Under the pieces are notes generated by a model. That model searched no databases, was not told where the DNA came from, and saw nothing but the letters and a program-made list of their open reading frames with translations. This document shows positions 1-8,834 of a stretch of DNA of 35,816 bases, one piece after another. This DNA comes from JAYFRE01 sp034926235. GTDB taxonomy: Bacteria; Pseudomonadota; Alphaproteobacteria; Rhodospirillales; Magnetospirillaceae. A program made the position numbers and the translations under genes. Numbering within the stretch: the stretch's first letter is position 1; the number at the start of each line of letters is the position of its first letter. The DNA is taken from the NCBI GenBank assembly GCA_034926235.1, contig JAYFRE010000172.1, positions 1-35,816 of the forward strand. Reading direction: 5' to 3'.

Positions 1-2990
1 ATCAGCCCCACCCCTTCGGTCGAATGACGCACCCGGGCGCTGGTCGCCTCCACCGTGTGGCCGGGAAGCGGCCCGCCCTCGCCGGGCTTCGCGCCCTGGG
101 CCATCTTGATCTGGATATCGTCGGCGTTGGTCAGATAGTCCGCCGTGACGCCGAAGCGGCCCGACGCGACCTGCTTGATCGCCGAACGCATCGAATCGCC
201 GTTGGGCAAGGGCTGGAAGCGTTCGGCTTCCTCGCCGCCCTCGCCGGTATTCGACTTGCCGCCGATGCGGTTCATGGCGATGGCCAGATTGGTGTGCGCC
301 TCGCGGCTGATCGAACCGAAGCTCATCGCCCCGGTGGCAAAGCGCTTGACGATCTCGACCGCAGGTTCGACCTCTTCCAACGGCACAGGCTCGCCCAAGG
401 GCTTCAGCTTGAACAGCCCGCGCAGGGTCATCAACCGCGTGTCTTGATCATTGATCTGGCGGGCGAAATCGCGGTAGCGGTCGCGCGAATTGCCGCGCAC
501 GGCGTGCTGGAGCGAGGAAATGGTCCCGAAGGTCCACATATGCTCTTCACCGCGCACACGCTGGGCGTATTCGCCGCCGACATCGAGCATCGAGCGCAGG
601 ATCGGCTGGTCGCCGAAAGCGGCCTTGTGACGGCAAACTGCCTCCTCGGCGACCTCATCGACGCCAACGCCGCCGACCGAGGACGAGGTGCCCTTGAAAT
701 AGCGGGCGATGAAGTCGCGGGACAGCCCGACGGCGTCGAAAATCTGCGCGCCGCAATAGGACTGATAGGTCGAGATGCCCATCTTGGCCATCACCTTCAA
801 GATGGCCTTGTTGATGCCCTTGACATAGTGCTTGACGATTTCGTCCTTGGACTGCTCCTCGGCCAGGCCGGGACGCATCGCCTCAAGCGTCTCGAAGGCG
901 AGATAGGGATTGACCGCTTCGGCGCCGAAACCCGCCAGGGTGCAGAAATGATGAATTTCGCGCGCCTCGCCGGTCTCGACCACCAGGCCGATTTCGGTGC
1001 GCAGGCCTTCCGCGACCAGATGATGATGCACGGTCGAGGTTGCCAGCAGGGCCGGGATCGGGATGCGGTCCGCCCCGGCCGCGCGGTCGGACAGGATCAG
1101 GATATTGGCCCCCTGGCCCAGCGCCGCCGACACTTGAGCCTCCAGCGCCTCAAGCGCCGGGGCCATGCCGGCCGCACCTTCCGCCGCCGGCCAGGTGATA
1201 TCCAGCGTCGCCGAGCGGAAGCCCGGCCCCGCCAGTTCCTCGATCCGCCGCACCTTTTCCAGATCGGCATTGGTCAGGATCGGCTGGCGCACATCGAGCC
1301 GGCGGGGGTTGTTGTCCTCGGGCCGGCCCAGCAGATTGGGACGCGGGCCGATCAGCGACAAAAGGCTCATCACCGCTTCCTCGCGGATCGAATCGATCGG
1401 CGGGTTGGTGACTTGAGCGAAACATTGCTTGAAATAGGTGTAGAGCAGCTTGGGCTTCGAGGACAACACCGAGATCGGGGTGTCGGTGCCCATGCTGCCG
1501 ATCGCCTCCTGCCCGGTCACGGCCAAAGGCTCAAGCAGGAAGCGCAAATCCTCCTGAGTATAGCCGAACAATTGCTGCCGATCGAGCAAGGGAAGCGCTG
1601 TGGCCGGGGCCGGAGCCGCCGGAGCGGGCAGATCTTCCAGCATGACCCGCGACGAAGCCAGGATGCGGCCATAGGCATGCGCCCCGGCCAATTGGTTCTT
1701 GATCTCGGAATCGTCGATGATGCGCCCTTCGATCAGATCGATCAGCAGCATCTTGCCGGGCTGCAGCCGCCATTTCTTGACGATCTTCTCGTCCGGGATC
1801 GGCAACACGCCCATTTCCGAGGCCAGCATCACCTCGCCATCATCGGTGACGACATAGCGCGCCGGACGCAAACCGTTGCGGTCCAGCGTCGCGCCGATCT
1901 GGCGGCCATCTGTGAAACAGACCGCCGCCGGCCCGTCCCAGGGTTCCATCAGCCCGGCATGATAGTCGTAGAAGGCGCGCCGCTCTTCATCCATCAGCGG
2001 ATTGCCGGCCCAGGCCTCGGGCACCATCATCATCATCGCATGGGCCAGCGAATAGCCGCCCTGGACCAGCAGTTCCAGCGTGTTGTCGAAGCTGGCCGAG
2101 TCCGACTGGCCGTCGAAAGTCAGCGGCCACAGCTTGCCCAAATCCTCGCCCAGAACGTCGGAACGCATCGCGTGCCGGCGCGCGGCCATCCAGTTCAGAT
2201 TGCCGCGCAAGGTGTTGATCTCGCCATTGTGGCAGATCATGCGGAACGGATGGGCGAGGTTCCAACGCGGGAAGGTGTTGGTCGAAAAGCGCTGATGCAC
2301 CAGACCGATCGCCGACACCGTGCGCGGATCGCTCAGATCCTTGAAATAGGGGCCGACCAGATTGGCCAGCAGCATGCCTTTATAAACGACGGTCCGCGCC
2401 GACATCGACGAGATGTAGAAGTCGGACGCCGCCGCCCCCAGCCGCGCACCAATGCTGTTCGAGATGCGCTTGCGGATGACGAACAGCTTGCGTTCAAAAT
2501 CGTCGCTGTTCAGCCCGTCGGCAGCAGCGACAAAAAGCTGGCGCACCACCGGTTCCGTCTCGCGCACCGAGGCGCTCAAGATCGCGGAATCGACCGGTAC
2601 GTCGCGCCAACCCAGGACGGTCTGCCCTTCGGCCGCAACGACCTCGTCGGCGATCGACTCGCAAGCGGTACGCACGGTCAGATCCTGCGGCAAGAAGATC
2701 ATAGCGACGCCGTAGCGTCCCTCGGGCGGCAGCGAAAAGCCCAGCCGCGCCGCCTCGGTCCGGAACAAAGGGTCCGGGGTCTGGATCAGGATACCGGCGC
2801 CGTCGCCCATGCCGGGGTCCGCGCCCACCGCGCCGCGATGGGTCAGGTTGGCCAGAATCTCCAGCCCCCGGGTGACGATGCCATGAGTCTTGCGATTCTT
2901 GATATCGACGATAAAGCCGACGCCACAAGCATCATGCTCGTTCCTGGGGTCGTAAAGCCCCTGACAGTTCGGTAAACCCTTGGAGTTCAT
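1..2990 (-). CDS. gltB: Glutamate synthase (NADPH) large subunit, 5' two thirds
   Basis: This is the large (alpha) subunit of glutamate synthase, which makes two glutamates from glutamine plus 2-oxoglutarate in ammonium assimilation. The first 996 codons are present and the 3' end lies beyond the left edge; full-length relatives have about 1500 residues. The N-terminus carries the Ntn amidotransferase nucleophile Cys22 in the motif DACGVGF, so about 21 residues would be removed as a pro-sequence. Further on, LAHAMMMMVPEAW and THRGAVGADPGMGDGAG are typical of the amidotransferase domain. The segment nearest the edge (DDIQIKMAQGAKPGEGG, then LPGH and ARVRHSTEGVGL) belongs to the FMN-binding synthase domain. 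The 3Fe-4S cysteines and C-terminal beta-helix are outside the window. The ATG start at 2990 has GGGAAG about 10 bases upstream. The gene stands apart from its right-hand neighbour, which ends at a terminator. Confidence 0.97.
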   Translation of the reverse strand, partial: MNSKGLPNCQGLYDPRNEHDACGVGFIVDIKNRKTHGIVTRGLEILANLTHRGAVGADPGMGDGAGILIQTPDPLFRTEAARLGFSLPPEGRYGVAMIFLPQDLTVRTACESIADEVVAAEGQTVLGWRDVPVDSAILSASVRETEPVVRQLFVAAADGLNSDDFERKLFVIRKRISNSIGARLGAAASDFYISSMSARTVVYKGMLLANLVGPYFKDLSDPRTVSAIGLVHQRFSTNTFPRWNLAHPFRMICHNGEINTLRGNLNWMAARRHAMRSDVLGEDLGKLWPLTFDGQSDSASFDNTLELLVQGGYSLAHAMMMMVPEAWAGNPLMDEERRAFYDYHAGLMEPWDGPAAVCFTDGRQIGATLDRNGLRPARYVVTDDGEVMLASEMGVLPIPDEKIVKKWRLQPGKMLLIDLIEGRIIDDSEIKNQLAGAHAYGRILASSRVMLEDLPAPAAPAPATALPLLDRQQLFGYTQEDLRFLLEPLAVTGQEAIGSMGTDTPISVLSSKPKLLYTYFKQCFAQVTNPPIDSIREEAVMSLLSLIGPRPNLLGRPEDNNPRRLDVRQPILTNADLEKVRRIEELAGPGFRSATLDITWPAAEGAAGMAPALEALEAQVSAALGQGANILILSDRAAGADRIPIPALLATSTVHHHLVAEGLRTEIGLVVETGEAREIHHFCTLAGFGAEAVNPYLAFETLEAMRPGLAEEQSKDEIVKHYVKGINKAILKVMAKMGISTYQSYCGAQIFDAVGLSRDFIARYFKGTSSSVGGVGVDEVAEEAVCRHKAAFGDQPILRSMLDVGGEYAQRVRGEEHMWTFGTISSLQHAVRGNSRDRYRDFARQINDQDTRLMTLRGLFKLKPLGEPVPLEEVEPAVEIVKRFATGAMSFGSISREAHTNLAIAMNRIGGKSNTGEGGEEAERFQPLPNGDSMRSAIKQVASGRFGVTADYLTNADDIQIKMAQGAKPGEGGPLPGHTVEATSARVRHSTEGVGL

Positions 2991-3179
2991 TGGTCGCGAT
3001 CTTCCCTGCGTAAGGCCCGACGCCTCCCCCCGCCAGGGAGACGGACTATGGCGTATACAGAAAGACGCAGGCAAAAATAAAGAAAAGATTGATCGCTTTG
3101 CCCCCCGATTGGCCATCGAAATGGAATGGCTGAACTGCCCAGAAAGCATGTTTCGTACCTGAACCCCCGGTTTTTGCAT

Positions 3180-3221
3180 AAAAAACAGCCCCCGACCCCT
3201 CCGCTTTAGCGGGAGTTTCGG
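3180..3221 (-). terminator. Rho-independent terminator after the EAL-CBS-GGDEF gene
   Basis: On the minus strand a GC-rich hairpin (3192-3221: outer CCGA/TCGG, inner CTCC-CGC/GCG-GAG, loop TAAA) is followed within a few bases by six T (3185-3180). It lies about 55 bases past the stop of the minus-strand gene at 3275 and upstream of gltB, so it should separate the two transcripts. Confidence 0.6.
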
Positions 3222-3274
3222 TATTTTTACGCCCTCAAAAAGTGTAAATTTTTTTCGCGCCCGGCGGACCGGGC

Positions 3275-5080
3275 TTACGTTTTGGCCGACAGATTCAAGC
3301 GATGGACGACCATCTTGCCGGGCGCGTTTTTCGCCTGGCTTTTAAGCTGCGCGATCATCGTGCTGATATCATCGACGGAAACGCCGCGCCCGCCGGTTCC
3401 GATATCGACCAGGACCGCGCTGGCGGTCAGTAGCGGAAAGGTCCGTATCCGCCCCTCGCGGTCGGGCCCGGTAATGCCGCCCGCCAGCCGGGCCTCGGCG
3501 TCATAGAAGCTTTCGGCGTCGATACGGAAACGCTCCAAAAGCCGGGCAATGGCGTTTTCGGCGTCGGCGGCGCCAAGCTCCTTGAACCCGATGAAGAAAT
3601 CATCGCCGCCGATATGCCCCAGAAAATGTTCCCGACCGATCTCCTTGCGCATCAGCTCGGAAAACAGCAGCAGCGCGCGATCGCCCTGACGGAAACCGTA
3701 TTTGTCGTTGAACGGTTTGAAATGATCGAAATCGACATAGACATAGATATAGGTCCCCGCCCCGTCGGCGAGACTGTCGGCCACGAAACGCTCGATCAGC
3801 CGGTTTCCCGCCAGTCGGGTCAGGGGGTTCTGGTCACGCGCCGTGGCCAGATTCTTCTCGTTCAAAACGCGGATGATCGAACGAGCCGACAGAAAGCCGA
3901 CATAGCGCGCCTGTTCGACCAGGATGACGCCCTCGGCCGCAGCATCCTCGCCCGAAAAGATCGACATGATATCCTCGACCGGCAGATGGATGTCGGCCAC
4001 CGGGCAGCGCACGACGAAATCGCGCAGCTTCAGCCCCAATCCCTTGTTCAGGATCAGATCCTTGCCAAAGGGCGAATAGGCGTAATTCTTGAGATTGCTT
4101 TCGCGCACGATGCCCAGCGGCTGCTCCAGCCGGTCGATGACCGGCACGAAGGTCTGGCTGGTGTCAGCCCCCAACCGCTCGAACAGAGCCATGACGCCCG
4201 CATCGGCGCGGATCGGCTCGATCCGCTCCATTTGATCCAAGATGATGGCGCGATCCGATTCGCGCCGTCTGCGATCCCGGCTCGCCAGAGCCTCGACCGC
4301 GCAGCTGGACAGCGGCAACTGGCCGAGATCCCGATTCGGTTCGCCGACCAACGGACCTTCGGCCAGATCGCAGCCGCTTTCCTTCAGGATGAACAGCTCG
4401 CTTTCCGTTTTAACCTTAGGCGCGATGACCACCGCCCCCACCAGATGGGCCAGAGTTACCATCTGGGAAAAGATCAGCCGTTTGCGGGCGTCGGTTTGCA
4501 GCGAACGGACGAAATAGGGCGTGATCCGCACGAAGTCCGGTTCGCAGACATGAAGAAGCGCGATCCCCGCTGCCGGACCGCCGAAATCGTCAAGCGCGAT
4601 CTTCCAATCGCCATGCCTGAAGAACCGCATCCAGCACTGGGTCTTATCCGGGTCATCGGTGGGCAGCCGGATCAGGTCGAGCACGACAGCGCTTTCGGGC
4701 ACATCGTAGCGGGCCAGCATCTCTTTCAGCGAACCGACCAGATGGCTGGCGCCTTTCAGCGAGCGGCTTTCCAGGGGCAAGAACAGGCGCATGCCGGAAC
4801 GCGCCTCCGCGGCGAAGGTCTCCAGCGCCTTTCCCCACAATCCGACCTGGACGGAATCGAGAACCCCGCCCCGGTCGCAAAGATCGTAGAGCGCCGCAAG
4901 AGACTCTATTCCTTTGCGCTCGAACCCGACCGGTTCGGCCGCATAGCCGAAGCAACGTCCGGTTGAGACATTGGCGATGGGACGGAACCGGTGGTCACAG
5001 ACCCGGACCAGCTCCAAACGCTCCATCTCGCTCATGGCGACAGTCCCGTCGCTTGTCCTTGCTGACACTGCGGTTTCCAC
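3275..5080 (-). CDS. Degenerate EAL - CBS pair - GGDEF (GGDDF) signalling protein
   Basis: A 601-residue cytoplasmic protein with no membrane span. Residues about 20-260 form an EAL-type fold that has lost its motifs. The EAL position reads YAAEPV, the metal-binding DDFG is kept (164-167), and the usual AEGVET reads APKVKTE (220-226), so phosphodiesterase activity is unlikely. Residues about 290-410 look like two CBS repeats, a nucleotide-sensing module. Residues about 415-595 are a GGDEF domain with active-site motif GGDDF (491-495). The conservative E-to-D change leaves cyclase activity uncertain. The EAL-CBS-GGDEF order is known among c-di-GMP receptors and enzymes. The GTG start at 5080 has GGGGA just upstream; an ATG at codon 16 (5035) is the alternative. 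It is divergent from a second c-di-GMP gene across 426 bases. A likely job is binding c-di-GMP or switching its level in response to nucleotides. Confidence 0.85.
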   Translation of the reverse strand: METAVSARTSDGTVAMSEMERLELVRVCDHRFRPIANVSTGRCFGYAAEPVGFERKGIESLAALYDLCDRGGVLDSVQVGLWGKALETFAAEARSGMRLFLPLESRSLKGASHLVGSLKEMLARYDVPESAVVLDLIRLPTDDPDKTQCWMRFFRHGDWKIALDDFGGPAAGIALLHVCEPDFVRITPYFVRSLQTDARKRLIFSQMVTLAHLVGAVVIAPKVKTESELFILKESGCDLAEGPLVGEPNRDLGQLPLSSCAVEALASRDRRRRESDRAIILDQMERIEPIRADAGVMALFERLGADTSQTFVPVIDRLEQPLGIVRESNLKNYAYSPFGKDLILNKGLGLKLRDFVVRCPVADIHLPVEDIMSIFSGEDAAAEGVILVEQARYVGFLSARSIIRVLNEKNLATARDQNPLTRLAGNRLIERFVADSLADGAGTYIYVYVDFDHFKPFNDKYGFRQGDRALLLFSELMRKEIGREHFLGHIGGDDFFIGFKELGAADAENAIARLLERFRIDAESFYDAEARLAGGITGPDREGRIRTFPLLTASAVLVDIGTGGRGVSVDDISTMIAQLKSQAKNAPGKMVVHRLNLSAKT

Positions 5081-5506
5081 TCATTCCCCGGCGGAACGGC
5101 ACGGTCTTTGTGAGAAAGATCGAAAAGACGTTTGGTATCTAATCTCGACCCCTGAGATTATCCGGCGCAATGTTTATGGATAAGCCGGGCCCTGTCAACT
5201 TCTCGTTGTTTTCTGACCTGCAACCTTCACGGTTTTGGCAGATCACCGTGTCCGCACCGAAGCCGACCGCAATTTTAAACGTCTATCAACAACAGCTGAA
5301 CAGCAGAATATAACTTTAACAATTGGATCTCGGTCTTGAGGCCATTAAACCATCGCTCTGCTTTTTGCATTCCGACATGAAACATTCTGTTGGCCTCTCG
5401 CACCGGAATCGGTCAATCTATTCCCTTCGTTGAGACAGTAGTCCCGGATCGCTTGAGCAATGAGGTCGCGCACCCCCAGCAAGGGGACCCTTCTTTCGAG
5501 AGAACC
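5081..5506. other. Divergent intergenic region of the two c-di-GMP genes
   Basis: These 426 bases separate two divergently read GGDEF genes and must hold both promoters. The part from about 5265 to 5345 is AT-rich. Apart from the palindrome at 5140-5160 I could not fix promoter hexamers with confidence. The reading frame of the right-hand gene is open back to a TTG at 5390, so its 5' end may reach into this stretch. Confidence 0.5.
5140..5160. promoter_or_regulatory. Palindrome, possible operator
   Basis: TAATCTC and GAGATTA form a perfect 7-bp inverted repeat around a 7-base spacer (21 bases in all). It sits 60 bases upstream of the minus-strand GGDEF gene, in the divergent intergenic region. 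The size and spacing fit a dimeric regulator site. No regulator can be assigned from the sequence. Confidence 0.35.
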
Positions 5507-8281
5507 ATGCCACGAACCAGCGGTTCTGGAATGTCTTTTCATACGCTTTTAAACGGTTTCGCCAACGCCGCCGATTCAGGCGGAGCAACCCTGGCTTCTT
5601 TTCTTCTGGCCATGACTCTTCCCTATTCCAAGCGACGGCTATGGCGGCGCAAATTGCGCGGCTGGCCCCAGTCCCTGCGCCAGACCCCTTACCGGCTTTT
5701 ATTCGAGCTGGCCCCGGATCCCATGTTGGTCTTCGATGGGAACGGCCGCCTGACCGACGCCAACAAAATCGCCTGCCGCACATTCGGCTATACGCGCAGC
5801 GAACTCCTGGCCCTGCCCATAAACGCCCTGTTCCCGGCCAACAACCAGACTACGCCGGTGGATTGGAACACATTCGCCAAAAGCGACGTTCACGCCGCCG
5901 ACGTTTCGGTCCGGCACAAGAACGGCCAGATATTCCCGGCAAGCCTGCGCGCTGTCCGTGTCGACGCACCGAACCGCAGCACCCGCGTCGTTCTGTCGAT
6001 GCGCAAGGACCCCGATCAGACTTCGGGCGGACGCCAGGCCGTGGCCGCGTTGGCGCAGCGTTTGAGGGCGCCGCTGGACGCGCTGCTCAGCCTGACCGAA
6101 GGACTTCCTTCGCGGGCGTCGGGTGCGGCGGCCAATTTGCCTGCCATCCGTCAGACCGCCATCGACATGCTGGGGGTAATCGACCAAACATCGGGACTGG
6201 TTCTGGCCGAAGCCGCTTTGGCCTCCAACCATCACGACATCCAGACGGTGATCGAGATGTCACCAGATAGCTTGTTTGAATGCCGCGACGGCAAGATCCG
6301 CTTCGTCAATCCGGCGGCAGTGCGTCTTTTGGGCGCTGCCGACCGTGACACGCTGGAAGGCGTCGCCTTCGCCGATTTCATTCACCCCGACTACCGCGTT
6401 CTGGTCGAAGACGGCCTCACCGCCCTGATCGAAGAAAATGATCCTATCCCGATCAAATTCCTTCGCCTGGACGGACGGGTACTGGACGTGCTGCTGCTTG
6501 CTTCCACCGTGCGCGGCAGCGGCAACGTCCTCGTCATCGTGCGCAATATCTCTGAAATGATGCTGGCCACCCGCAGCGTGGCGGCTCAGGTCAAGCGTCT
6601 GAACAGCATCCTCGACACTGCGGTCGAAGCGATCGTGGTCACCGACCAGAACGGCGTCATCGAAACCTTCAACCACGCCGCCGAGGAAATGTTCGGTTAT
6701 GGCGCGGCACAGGCCATCGGCCAGAACCTGCTGTCGATGATGAGCGACGAAGACGCCACCCGTCACCACGCGCTGATGACCGAATCCGATGCGGTTCCGA
6801 TGCCGCGCGCCGTCGGTTCCAGCCGCGCGGTGATCGCCCGGCGCAGCGACGGCAGCGAATTCCCAGCCGAGATGACCCTGTCGGCCTGCAATCTGGACGA
6901 CCGCCGTCTGTTCACGGCGATGATCCGAGACATCACCGAACGCAAATTGTTCGAGGATCATCTGGCCCATTCGGCGACCCATGACATCTTGACCGGCCTG
7001 CCCAACCGCCGCCTGCTCGAACGCGATCTGCCCCAGATTCTGAGCGAAGCCCAGGCCACGGGCGAGACCGTCGCCGTTCTGTTTGTCGATCTCGACGGGC
7101 TGAAGACCGTCAATGACGTCATGGGCCATTCGGCCGGCGACGAATTGTTGATCGAATCCGGGCAGCGCATGGTCGCCTTCGCCGGGCCGGGCAGTATCGT
7201 CGTCCGCTTCGGCGGCGACGAATTCGTCGTGATCCTGAACGGGCGCGGCACCCATGAAAAAGCGACGCTGGCGGTCAAGAACTTCTTCAAAATCATCACC
7301 CAGCCCTTCGTCCTGCGCGGGCGCGAGGTGTCCTTGACCACCAATGTCGGCATCGCTTTGTTCCCCGACCATTCCAAGAGCGCGGAGGGCTTGGTCACCC
7401 ACGCCAGCGCCGCGATGATGGTGTCGAAAAGCGAAGGGCAGAATCATTTCCGTTTCTTCGACCCGATCATGCATATCCGTTCCGCAGAGCGGCTCAGCAT
7501 GGAAAATGATCTGCGCCAGGGCATCTTCCGCAACCAGTTCTTCCTGCATTACCAGCCGCAGATCGATCTGGAGACCGGAGCCATCGTCGGCATGGAAGCG
7601 CTGGTGCGCTGGGATCATCCCTCGCTGGGGCTGATCGGACCTGCCCGCTTCATCCCGCTGGCCGAACAGACCGGCTTGATCGTACCGTTGGGCGAATGGA
7701 TTCTGTCCCAGGCCTGCAAGGATTTGCGCGTGTTGCAGGAACTGTCCGACACCGTGTCGATCGCTGTCAATCTGTCGCCGCGCCAGTTCGTCGATGGCGA
7801 CATCCTGGATTCCGTGCGCCATGCGATCCGCAGCAACGACGTCGATCCGTCGCGGCTGGACATCGAGATCACCGAAAGCACGCTGATGCAGAATCCCAAC
7901 CAGACGGTGACGATTCTGCGCCAATTCAAGGAATTGGGCCTGCGCCTGTCCGTGGATGATTTCGGCACCGGCTATTCCAATTTCAGCTATCTGAAGATGT
8001 TCCCGGTGGACATGCTGAAGATCGACCGCAGCTTCATCCAGGATCTCGAAAAAAGCAGCAAGGATGAGGCCATCGCTGTCACCATCATCACCCTGGCGCA
8101 CGCCATGGGCATGATGGTGCTGGCCGAGGGCGTCGAAACCGCCGAACAAGGTGGAATCCTGAAACGGCTGCGCTGCGACCAGGTGCAGGGCTATTATTAC
8201 AGCCACCCGGTGCCGTTCTACACCGCGCTGCGTTTCATGAAGGAAAACAGCGAGCGGCAGCACGCCCAGCGCGTCATCTGA
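5507..8281 (+). CDS. PAS-PAS-PAS-GGDEF-EAL c-di-GMP cyclase/phosphodiesterase
   Basis: A large sensory protein that probably makes and/or breaks c-di-GMP. Residue numbers here count from the upstream TTG at 5390; subtract 39 for the ATG at 5507. PAS domains lie at about 101-205, 283-390 and 402-520. The GGDEF domain has an intact GGDEF motif (608-612) but GPGS where the RxxD product-inhibition site would be. The EAL domain keeps MEALVRW (735-741), DDFGTGYSN (856-864) and AEGVET (912-917), so both enzyme sites look intact. Between PAS 1 and PAS 2, residues about 217-240 resemble a histidine-kinase H-box in which AQRLRAPLDAL replaces SHELRTPLNAI, so the phosphate-accepting His is missing. No clear membrane span is seen. 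ATG 5507 was chosen for its GAGAG five bases upstream; TTG 5390 and ATG 5531 are alternatives. It is divergent from the EAL-CBS-GGDEF gene. Confidence 0.9.
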   Translation: MPRTSGSGMSFHTLLNGFANAADSGGATLASFLLAMTLPYSKRRLWRRKLRGWPQSLRQTPYRLLFELAPDPMLVFDGNGRLTDANKIACRTFGYTRSELLALPINALFPANNQTTPVDWNTFAKSDVHAADVSVRHKNGQIFPASLRAVRVDAPNRSTRVVLSMRKDPDQTSGGRQAVAALAQRLRAPLDALLSLTEGLPSRASGAAANLPAIRQTAIDMLGVIDQTSGLVLAEAALASNHHDIQTVIEMSPDSLFECRDGKIRFVNPAAVRLLGAADRDTLEGVAFADFIHPDYRVLVEDGLTALIEENDPIPIKFLRLDGRVLDVLLLASTVRGSGNVLVIVRNISEMMLATRSVAAQVKRLNSILDTAVEAIVVTDQNGVIETFNHAAEEMFGYGAAQAIGQNLLSMMSDEDATRHHALMTESDAVPMPRAVGSSRAVIARRSDGSEFPAEMTLSACNLDDRRLFTAMIRDITERKLFEDHLAHSATHDILTGLPNRRLLERDLPQILSEAQATGETVAVLFVDLDGLKTVNDVMGHSAGDELLIESGQRMVAFAGPGSIVVRFGGDEFVVILNGRGTHEKATLAVKNFFKIITQPFVLRGREVSLTTNVGIALFPDHSKSAEGLVTHASAAMMVSKSEGQNHFRFFDPIMHIRSAERLSMENDLRQGIFRNQFFLHYQPQIDLETGAIVGMEALVRWDHPSLGLIGPARFIPLAEQTGLIVPLGEWILSQACKDLRVLQELSDTVSIAVNLSPRQFVDGDILDSVRHAIRSNDVDPSRLDIEITESTLMQNPNQTVTILRQFKELGLRLSVDDFGTGYSNFSYLKMFPVDMLKIDRSFIQDLEKSSKDEAIAVTIITLAHAMGMMVLAEGVETAEQGGILKRLRCDQVQGYYYSHPVPFYTALRFMKENSERQHAQRVI

Positions 8282-8330
8282 CCGGGACGGACGGTCTGCC
8301 CGGCCGCAGGCGGAATTTTTCCCAGCCTTG

Positions 8331-8741
8331 TCAGCGCAGTGTCATGCCGCGGATCAGCACGACCGCTTTTTCGGAAATATCGGGCAGCACGCGGTGAACG
8401 CTGTTCTGCACGATCGTCCTGGCGAGTTCGGGCCCCCCGACCGGGTCGGCGAAGTCCTCCCAGTTATAGCCCAGGAAATCCTCCTTCATCGCCTCGCCCA
8501 CCGATGCCCGCGCCCGGCCCGCCCGGTCGGCGGCGGCGGCATCGTCATAGGACAGCCAGGTTTCCAGCTCCAACATGCGGAATTGGCGGTTCGCATCGAT
8601 CTGCACCCCCAACCGCAGTTTGGGCAACAGCACGTAATGAGGGCCGCGCGTCTCGGGTTTAGCGGTGGCGGGCGAATACGCGGGCAGGATTAGCCCGAGC
8701 AGCGTGGACAGGACGATCAGCGGACGAGAAAAACCGGACAC
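8331..8741 (-). CDS. Small secreted protein, weakly FliL-like
   Basis: A 136-residue protein starting with GTG at 8741. Residues 1-27 form a signal peptide or N-terminal anchor (basic start, hydrophobic core LIVLSTLLGLILPAY, then AxA). The rest is a soluble domain of mixed beta and alpha character: YVLLPKLRLGVQID, then a LELETWLSY strand, a helix with charged residues, and a C-terminal VVLIRGMTLR. The order (strand pair, helix, closing strand ending in a short arginine-containing tail) recalls the periplasmic domain of FliL-type proteins, but I see no diagnostic motif and that comparison is tentative. It lies 93 bases downstream of lipB on the same strand and converges on the GGDEF-EAL gene. 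It may equally be an unnamed periplasmic protein. Confidence 0.65.
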   Translation of the reverse strand: MSGFSRPLIVLSTLLGLILPAYSPATAKPETRGPHYVLLPKLRLGVQIDANRQFRMLELETWLSYDDAAAADRAGRARASVGEAMKEDFLGYNWEDFADPVGGPELARTIVQNSVHRVLPDISEKAVVLIRGMTLR

Positions 8742-8834
8742 GGACAGGGCCTGTTCCTAGAGATGATATCGGTCGAGTGTAGGCCGGAACACCGTCCCAC
8801 CGCCAGAGCCCGAACGTCATTCCCGGCCTTCTTT

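Noticed and set aside
24..2975. Plus-strand open frame of 983 codons
   Set aside because: It is a shadow of gltB on the other strand; the minus-strand frame carries the glutamate synthase motifs without a break.
3243..3275. Hairpin GCCCGG/CCGGGC just after the EAL-CBS-GGDEF stop
   Set aside because: On the minus strand it is followed by A, not T, so it is not a rho-independent terminator; the hairpin at 3192-3221 fits better.
3614..4966. Plus-strand open frame of 450 codons
   Set aside because: Antisense to the EAL-CBS-GGDEF gene; no recognisable domain.
6260..8263. Minus-strand open frame of 667 codons
   Set aside because: Antisense shadow of the GGDEF-EAL gene.
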